From Nitrososphaerales archaeon TH5895 (GTDB lineage Archaea > Thermoproteota > Nitrososphaeria > Nitrososphaerales > Nitrososphaeraceae), in NCBI GenBank assembly GCA_014523695.1, contig JAATVS010000266.1:1-8353 (forward strand): DNA of 8,353 nt. The letters are read 5' to 3'. The notes beneath the pieces are model-generated. The model did no database searches and had not been told where the DNA came from. It saw only the letters and a program-made list of their open reading frames with translations. Each line of letters starts with the position of its first letter. The first letter of the stretch is position 1. Both the position numbers and the translations under genes were made by a program. Below, one piece after another: positions 4,951 through 8,353 of the stretch.

Positions 4951-5610
4951 TCAGTAGGGTACTTCAACTGCATTCTTCATCTCTTTTGGGAGTTCTCGAT
5001 AACCCTCCTTATCTATGATGACAACGTTAATACCGTCGCCCGTGCCTGCATTTCTTCTGATAGCCGCAGCTATCGCGTGGATAGCAATTTTGTAACCATC
5101 ATCCACTTTCATGTTATCTCGGAATTCAGTTTCGAGATATCCATATGCAACTGGAGAACCACTTCCCGTTGAGATGAACTTTTCAGTAGTCATTGATCCA
5201 AACAGATCAATATTATAAATCTGCGCTACTTCTTCGGAGTCATAGCCAGCCATTATGATCTGCACGTAAAACGGGAAATATCTCTGATTGAAGAGCACGT
5301 TCGAGCATAGTCTAGCGGCAGACTTAACGGGCATCAATTTTCTATTCGAAATTCTAAATATATTGGCATTATACCTCATGATGTCGACCAGATTTTGAGC
5401 GTCAGCTACGCCCCCTGCAATTGTCATGCCTAAGTGCCTATCAACCTTCTGAATTTTCATGACATGTCTGTCTGCGATGAAAAATCCTGCACTTGCCCTC
5501 GTGTCAGCAGCAAGAACTACTCCATCGCTACATGCTAAGGCGCACGTAGTAGTACCTTTCTTAATATGCTCAATAACGTAATTTGAATATCCGCTACTCT
5601 GTAAATCCAT
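4951..5610 (-). CDS. psmB: 20S proteasome beta subunit, catalytically active type
   Basis: A 219-residue N-terminal-nucleophile hydrolase that forms the inner proteolytic rings of the archaeal 20S proteasome in the cytoplasm. A 19-residue propeptide ends at Gly19, and autocatalytic cleavage would expose Thr20 (KKGTTT) as Thr1. The catalytic partners are present at the right distances: Asp36 (Asp17 of the mature chain, in AADTR) and Lys52 (Lys33, in VMKIQ). The STGSGSP motif at 147-153 contributes the conserved active-site serine, and MTIAGGVADAQ (62-72) is typical of the family. Length is normal. Many Nitrososphaeria carry two beta subunits, one inactive; this one has every catalytic residue. 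A TATA-like box at 5633-5641 places transcription on the ATG, predicting a leaderless message. The gene is divergent from leuC and convergent with tgtA. Confidence 0.95.
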   Translation of the reverse strand: MDLQSSGYSNYVIEHIKKGTTTCALACSDGVVLAADTRASAGFFIADRHVMKIQKVDRHLGMTIAGGVADAQNLVDIMRYNANIFRISNRKLMPVKSAARLCSNVLFNQRYFPFYVQIIMAGYDSEEVAQIYNIDLFGSMTTEKFISTGSGSPVAYGYLETEFRDNMKVDDGYKIAIHAIAAAIRRNAGTGDGINVVIIDKEGYRELPKEMKNAVEVPY

Positions 5611-5632
5611 CCTACACGTATGAAACAGATAC

Positions 5633-5641
5633 TAAATTTAA
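5633..5641 (-). promoter_or_regulatory. TATA-like box of the proteasome gene (leaderless)
   Basis: The minus strand reads CTTAAATTTAG across 5632-5642. The centre is 27 bases from the ATG at 5610, so the message should begin at or next to the start codon. No Shine-Dalgarno site is present. Confidence 0.6.
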
Positions 5642-5696
5642 GTATTGTCCAATCTAATGTCTTTTAAGCAATTGAATTGGTTTTAAGTAGGTCAAC

Positions 5697-5720
5697 GTAT
5701 CATTTCTTCTTATGTATCAT
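5697..5720. repeat. Direct repeat GTATCAT in the psmB-leuC promoter spacer
   Basis: GTATCAT occurs at 5697-5703 and again at 5714-5720, 17 bases apart centre to centre. It lies about 55 bases upstream of the leuC TATA box and 55 bases beyond the psmB one. A regulator-binding role is possible; a seven-base repeat in AT-rich DNA may also be chance. Confidence 0.2.
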
Positions 5721-5774
5721 ACCCCAAATATCTTCGTCCAAGGTATTTATTCAGTTTCAGAGCGTACTGCCAAT

Positions 5775-5783
5775 AATTATATT
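5775..5783 (+). promoter_or_regulatory. TATA-like box of the leuCD operon
   Basis: The plus strand reads AATTATATT. Transcription about 26 bases after its centre would start near 5805, four bases before the ATG at 5809. No Shine-Dalgarno site lies between, so leuC is probably translated from an almost leaderless message. Confidence 0.45.
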
Positions 5784-5808
5784 CGAGTAGATTGAAATTG
5801 CAGTATTG

Positions 5809-7236
5809 ATGGGAAGGACGCTGTTTGATAAGATTTGGGATAGTCATGTGGTTTTTCAAGAAAAGGACGCAGCAAACGGAAATCCATCCCTAATTTATGT
5901 AGATTGTCATTTAATACATGAGGTCACATCCCCTCAGGCTTTTGCTGGTTTGAAGCAGCATGGACGAAAGGTCAGACGCCCCGACCTGACATTTGCAACA
6001 ATGGATCACAACGTTCCAACGACTAACCGTTCCCTTCCAGTAATTGATGGTGACTCATCCATCCAAATGCATACTTTGAGAGAGAACTGTACAGAGTTTG
6101 GCATTACGCTCTTTGACATGATCAGCCCGCAACAGGGCATAGTCCATGTCATCGGTCCCGAACTAGGCCTTACGCTGCCCGGCAAGACAATTGTTTGTGG
6201 AGATAGTCATACATCCACTCACGGCGCATTTGGAGCCTTTGCGCTGGGTATAGGTACAAGTGATGTTGAGCACGTACTTGCCACACAATGTCTCTGGATG
6301 TACAAGCCGAAGAGCCTCAGCATTAAATTCACTGGAACGATTAATAACCGACCTGGAATATCTGCTAAAGATATTATTCTTTCAACAATTAGACATATAG
6401 GCATATCTGGAGGGATTGGTTCAGTGATCGAGTACACTGGTGAAGGAATTTCTACTCTTTCAATGGATCAAAGAATGACAATCTGCAACATGTCTATTGA
6501 GGGTGGAGCAAGGGCTGGATTGATAGCTCCAGATGAAGTGACCTTCGATTACATAAGAGGACGTCCATTAGCACCCTCCGGAGAAGAGCTAGAAAAGACG
6601 ATTGAATATTGGAAATCATTCCTAGCTACTGATTCTGAAACTTGTCACGACAAATCTGTCAATATGGATCTTTCGAGACTGGTCCCTCAAGTCTCTTGGG
6701 GGACTAATCCCTCGATGGTAGTGGATGTTACAGAAAATATCCCATACCCAGAAGAATTTGCAGATGGTAACGTCGAACAAGAAAAATCTGCAAAACGGGC
6801 ATTAGAGTACATGGATTTGAAGCCGGGTGTGCCTATAACCGAAATAGACATAGATCGGGTATTTATTGGGTCTTGCACGAATGCTAGGTTGGAAGATTTA
6901 ATGGATGCCTCCAAACTACTTGAGGGAAGAACTGTCTCATCCAGAGTCAATGCTATGGTTGTTCCGGGCTCTCAATCTGTGAAAAGAGCTGCCGAAGTTA
7001 GAGGTATCGATAGAATTTTTAAGGATGCTGGTTTTGATTGGCGCGAATCTGGTTGTAGTATGTGTCTAGGAATGAATCCTGATGTTCTTGCCCCTAAGCA
7101 GAGATGTGCAAGTACTTCTAATCGTAACTTTGAAGGAAGACAAGGAGTCGGAGGAAGGACTCATCTAGTTAGTCCAATCATGGCCGCCGCTGCAGCAGTG
7201 GAAGGAAGATTTGTAGACGTACGTGAATGGTTTTAG
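5809..7236 (+). CDS. leuC: 3-isopropylmalate dehydratase large subunit, bacterial type
   Basis: LeuC with LeuD isomerises 2-isopropylmalate to 3-isopropylmalate in leucine synthesis. The 475-residue length and sequence match the bacterial LeuC class (E. coli about 466 residues) rather than the shorter archaeal HACN/LeuC2 class of about 420. Visible signatures, numbered from the ATG at 5809, are TFATMDHNVPT near 61-71, CGDSHTSTHGAFGA at 130-143, SCTNARLEDL with Cys356, and GCSMCLGMN with Cys416 and Cys419. These three cysteines hold the [4Fe-4S] cluster. The RCASTSNRNFEGRQG segment binds substrate. The ATG at 5809 matches the usual N-terminus; an adjacent TTG at 5806 would add one Met. It heads an operon with leuD; leuA and leuB are not here. 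Confidence 0.95.
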   Translation: MGRTLFDKIWDSHVVFQEKDAANGNPSLIYVDCHLIHEVTSPQAFAGLKQHGRKVRRPDLTFATMDHNVPTTNRSLPVIDGDSSIQMHTLRENCTEFGITLFDMISPQQGIVHVIGPELGLTLPGKTIVCGDSHTSTHGAFGAFALGIGTSDVEHVLATQCLWMYKPKSLSIKFTGTINNRPGISAKDIILSTIRHIGISGGIGSVIEYTGEGISTLSMDQRMTICNMSIEGGARAGLIAPDEVTFDYIRGRPLAPSGEELEKTIEYWKSFLATDSETCHDKSVNMDLSRLVPQVSWGTNPSMVVDVTENIPYPEEFADGNVEQEKSAKRALEYMDLKPGVPITEIDIDRVFIGSCTNARLEDLMDASKLLEGRTVSSRVNAMVVPGSQSVKRAAEVRGIDRIFKDAGFDWRESGCSMCLGMNPDVLAPKQRCASTSNRNFEGRQGVGGRTHLVSPIMAAAAAVEGRFVDVREWF

Positions 7237-7252
7237 AAGGGCCTAAATTGGG

Positions 7253-7843
7253 ATGAAATCATTCAAATTCATATGCGATAAGGCTATTCCCTTGGATATG
7301 ATAAACGTTGACACTGACCAGATCATCCCTAAACAGTTTCTTAAAATGGTAAAGAAGGAAGGCTATGGCGAATTTCTCTTTTACAATTGGCGATATCAAA
7401 ACGACGGGACGCTTTTAACTGACTTTGTTCTAAACGACAAGAGATATTCAGGAAGACGAATCCTTCTTACCCGAGATAATTTTGGCAGCGGGAGCTCCCG
7501 CGAGCATGCGGTATGGGCATTAAGGGATTTTGGTATTACTGTGCTAATTGCTCCATCATTTGCCGACATCTTCTATAATAATTGCTTCAAGAATGGGATC
7601 TTACCTGTCCAGCTTGAGCGCCAAAATGTAGAATTTCTGTTTAAGAATTCTGAAAATGAGGATATTGTAGTTGATTTAGATAAACAAAAGGTAGTTTGTT
7701 GTGATCATTCATTTAGTTTTCTTATAAATGAATTTCATAAGAGGATGTTGATGCAAGGACTAGATGAGATAGGACTAACCCTTGAACTGGAGAGCGCTAT
7801 AGTAGAGTATGAATCTAAAAGACGCAATCATTCTTCTGCATAA
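7253..7843 (+). CDS. leuD: 3-isopropylmalate dehydratase small subunit, bacterial type
   Basis: A 196-residue LeuD, the small subunit that supplies the substrate-recognition swivelling domain to LeuC. Key segments are NVDTDQIIPKQFL (18-30), NFGSGSSREHAVWAL (76-90), APSFADIFYNNCFKNG (100-115) and MQGLDEIGLTL (167-177). The length is close to bacterial LeuD (about 200 residues) and longer than the archaeal LeuD2 class of about 165. The active-site loop reads NFGSGS where E. coli has NFGCGS, a substitution within family variation. The ATG at 7253 is fixed by an in-frame TAA three codons upstream; AGAAGG around the leuC stop may serve as a weak ribosome binding site. The 16-base gap to leuC supports co-transcription and a 1:1 complex. 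Confidence 0.95.
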   Translation: MKSFKFICDKAIPLDMINVDTDQIIPKQFLKMVKKEGYGEFLFYNWRYQNDGTLLTDFVLNDKRYSGRRILLTRDNFGSGSSREHAVWALRDFGITVLIAPSFADIFYNNCFKNGILPVQLERQNVEFLFKNSENEDIVVDLDKQKVVCCDHSFSFLINEFHKRMLMQGLDEIGLTLELESAIVEYESKRRNHSSA

Positions 7844-7955
7844 TGCTTCCTCATTCTTCCCCACCTGTCCTTATATGTTGTAGTAATAAATACTTAATTA
7901 TGCAAACGTCGTAGATTGTTATAATTGATATGAACCGCTAGTACAGTGTTATCAG

Positions 7956-7975
7956 TTTACTGACTCCTTAGTAAA
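7956..7975 (+). repeat. Inverted repeat TTTACT / AGTAAA
   Basis: TTTACT (7956-7961) and AGTAAA (7970-7975) pair around an eight-base loop. It abuts the longer hairpin at 7975-8000, so the two could stack as tandem stems in one RNA. Confidence 0.35.
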
Positions 7976-8000
7976 ATGGCAATTCTGATTAATTGCTATT
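7975..8000 (+). repeat. Ten-base-pair hairpin upstream of the orphan Shine-Dalgarno site
   Basis: Bases 7975-7984 (AATGGCAATT) pair with 7991-8000 (AATTGCTATT) through ten pairs including one G-U, with a six-base loop. It ends 39 bases before the Shine-Dalgarno site at 8039-8047, a layout expected for a 5' leader RNA element, although the stem is AT-rich and only moderately stable. Confidence 0.4.
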
Positions 8001-8038
8001 ACACATTGGTGCTAGTCACAAGGCTTATGAAATAATAA

Positions 8039-8047
8039 AAGGAGGTG
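8039..8047 (+). promoter_or_regulatory. Near-perfect Shine-Dalgarno sequence
   Basis: AAGGAGGTG contains an eight-base match to the complement of the archaeal 16S rRNA 3' end. Candidate starts are TTG at 8050 (seven-codon frame, ends at 8073) and TTG at 8058 (47-codon frame). Such a match with no clear gene after it is unusual. Confidence 0.4.
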
Positions 8048-8057
8048 CTTTGATCGC

Positions 8058-8201
8058 TTGTGCATTGAGATAGCCAAACAAATGAGAATGTATGATTCAA
8101 TATTATATTCACGAGTTAGGAATCTCGTCACAGTAGAATCAACTGAAGACCAATCAATTCTTCACAAAAGATGCTCCCCCAGCAAGTTTGTTCTCTTGTA
8201 G
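8058..8201 (+). CDS. Possible small protein or gene remnant (47 aa), unknown
   Basis: From TTG at 8058 the frame encodes 47 residues to TAG at 8199-8201; an ATG start at 8082 would give 39 residues. The peptide begins MCIEIAKQMRMYDSILYSRV and continues with VESTEDQSILHKRCSPSK. It is soluble and mixed in charge. The strong Shine-Dalgarno site lies 12 bases before the TTG, slightly too far for an ideal start. A second frame (from ATG 8171) overlaps its end and stays open to the window edge, so a frameshifted longer gene is conceivable. I do not recognise either part. Confidence 0.22.
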   Translation: MCIEIAKQMRMYDSILYSRVRNLVTVESTEDQSILHKRCSPSKFVLL

Positions 8202-8353
8202 ATAACAGCAGACAAGGCTACAATCATTGGATATTCATAATTCTTATTTGGAATTTAAGCGTTAAAGGTGATCAGCAGTATATCTACGAGACACGAAGGT
8301 TGGGAGGATCATTTCAGCCATTAAGTTTGATCTATTTGAAAACGCATACGAAA

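Larger units (their letters stand above)
7844..8353. other. 510-base region with no recognised gene
   Basis: After leuD there is a pyrimidine-rich stretch (7846-7871) that may end the leuCD message. Two adjacent inverted repeats (7956-8000) and a near-perfect Shine-Dalgarno site (8039-8047) follow. Short open frames lie at 8058-8201 on the plus strand, at 8171 to the window edge on the plus strand (61 codons, open) and at 8262 to the edge on the minus strand (about 30 codons, open). None resembles a known protein. I found no tRNA T-arm, CRISPR repeat or rRNA signature. It could be a decayed gene, an RNA gene or the upstream region of a gene beyond the window. Confidence 0.5.

Noticed and set aside
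4761..5018. Read-through or pyrrolysine-type recoding of the TAG at 4788 to join the nine-codon peptide to the frame ending at 5018
   Set aside because: Most of the downstream frame is the complement of the proteasome gene, no pyrrolysine machinery is visible, and the peptide has no recognisable homology.
4648..5172. Three plus-strand frames (from 4648, 4812 and 4882) after tgtA
   Set aside because: Their 3' parts are antisense to psmB, their compositions are rich in Ser, Leu, Ile, Cys and Trp without family motifs, and none resembles a PUA domain.
6219..6950. Minus-strand frames inside leuC
   Set aside because: They are shadows of a well-conserved LeuC coding sequence and have no independent start signals.
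8171..8353. 61-codon plus-strand frame open to the window edge
   Set aside because: It starts at an ATG with no ribosome binding site, overlaps another frame, and shows no known motif; it cannot be told from chance without the sequence beyond the edge.
8262..8353. About 30-codon minus-strand frame open to the window edge, ending in RRYTADHL
   Set aside because: It is too short to assess, overlaps an open frame on the other strand, and matches no family I recognise.
1..8353. CRISPR array, insertion sequence or integrated element
   Set aside because: No regularly spaced repeats, transposase or integrase motifs, or long terminal inverted repeats were seen on either strand.

Overview
The window looks like an archaeal chromosome segment, most plausibly from a mesophilic member of the Nitrososphaeria (Thaumarchaeota). 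Archaeal markers are an archaeosine-type tRNA-guanine transglycosylase, a 20S proteasome beta subunit with the catalytic threonine, a C-terminally extended Sm-like (SmAP3-type) protein and an AK6/Fap7-type adenylate kinase. TATA-like boxes sit about 26 bases upstream of several start codons, giving leaderless or short-leader transcripts. The DNA is AT-rich throughout. The taxon is inferred from gene content and style; no rRNA or unmistakable lineage marker is present.

Layout. Positions 3-59 hold the last 18 codons of an unidentified plus-strand gene. Converging on it is a minus-strand ferredoxin (73-366) with an Asp in place of one cluster cysteine, followed by a minus-strand 72-residue conserved-looking protein (494-712). 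A short divergent promoter region leads to a plus-strand SAM-dependent methyltransferase (837-1670), the only protein gene here with a textbook Shine-Dalgarno site. After a 284-base spacer comes a TTG-initiated AK6/Fap7 gene (1955-2542). The SmAP3-like gene (2677-3090) and tgtA (3093-4670) are separated by two bases and form an operon; tgtA appears to end without the usual C-terminal PUA domain. A 280-base spacer with two hairpins and an orphan Shine-Dalgarno site separates tgtA from the convergent proteasome beta gene (4951-5610, minus). A 198-base divergent promoter region follows, then the leuCD operon (5809-7843), whose products are of the bacterial type. The final 510 bases carry no recognisable gene but contain two tandem hairpins and a near-perfect Shine-Dalgarno site in front of a short open frame.

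Functional themes. The centre is RNA- and protein-quality machinery: ribosome maturation kinase, Sm-like RNA-binding protein, tRNA archaeosine modification and proteasome. The right side is leucine biosynthesis, where LeuC and LeuD isomerise 2-isopropylmalate to 3-isopropylmalate; leuA and leuB are not in the window. Nothing seen amounts to a clear defence system, mobile element, CRISPR array or biosynthetic cluster. The most interesting points are clade-style deviations in otherwise known proteins: the P-loop His in AK6, the missing PUA of TgtA, the Asp-ligand ferredoxin, the altered Sm motifs and an unusual methyltransferase. The two structured but geneless spacers also deserve attention.
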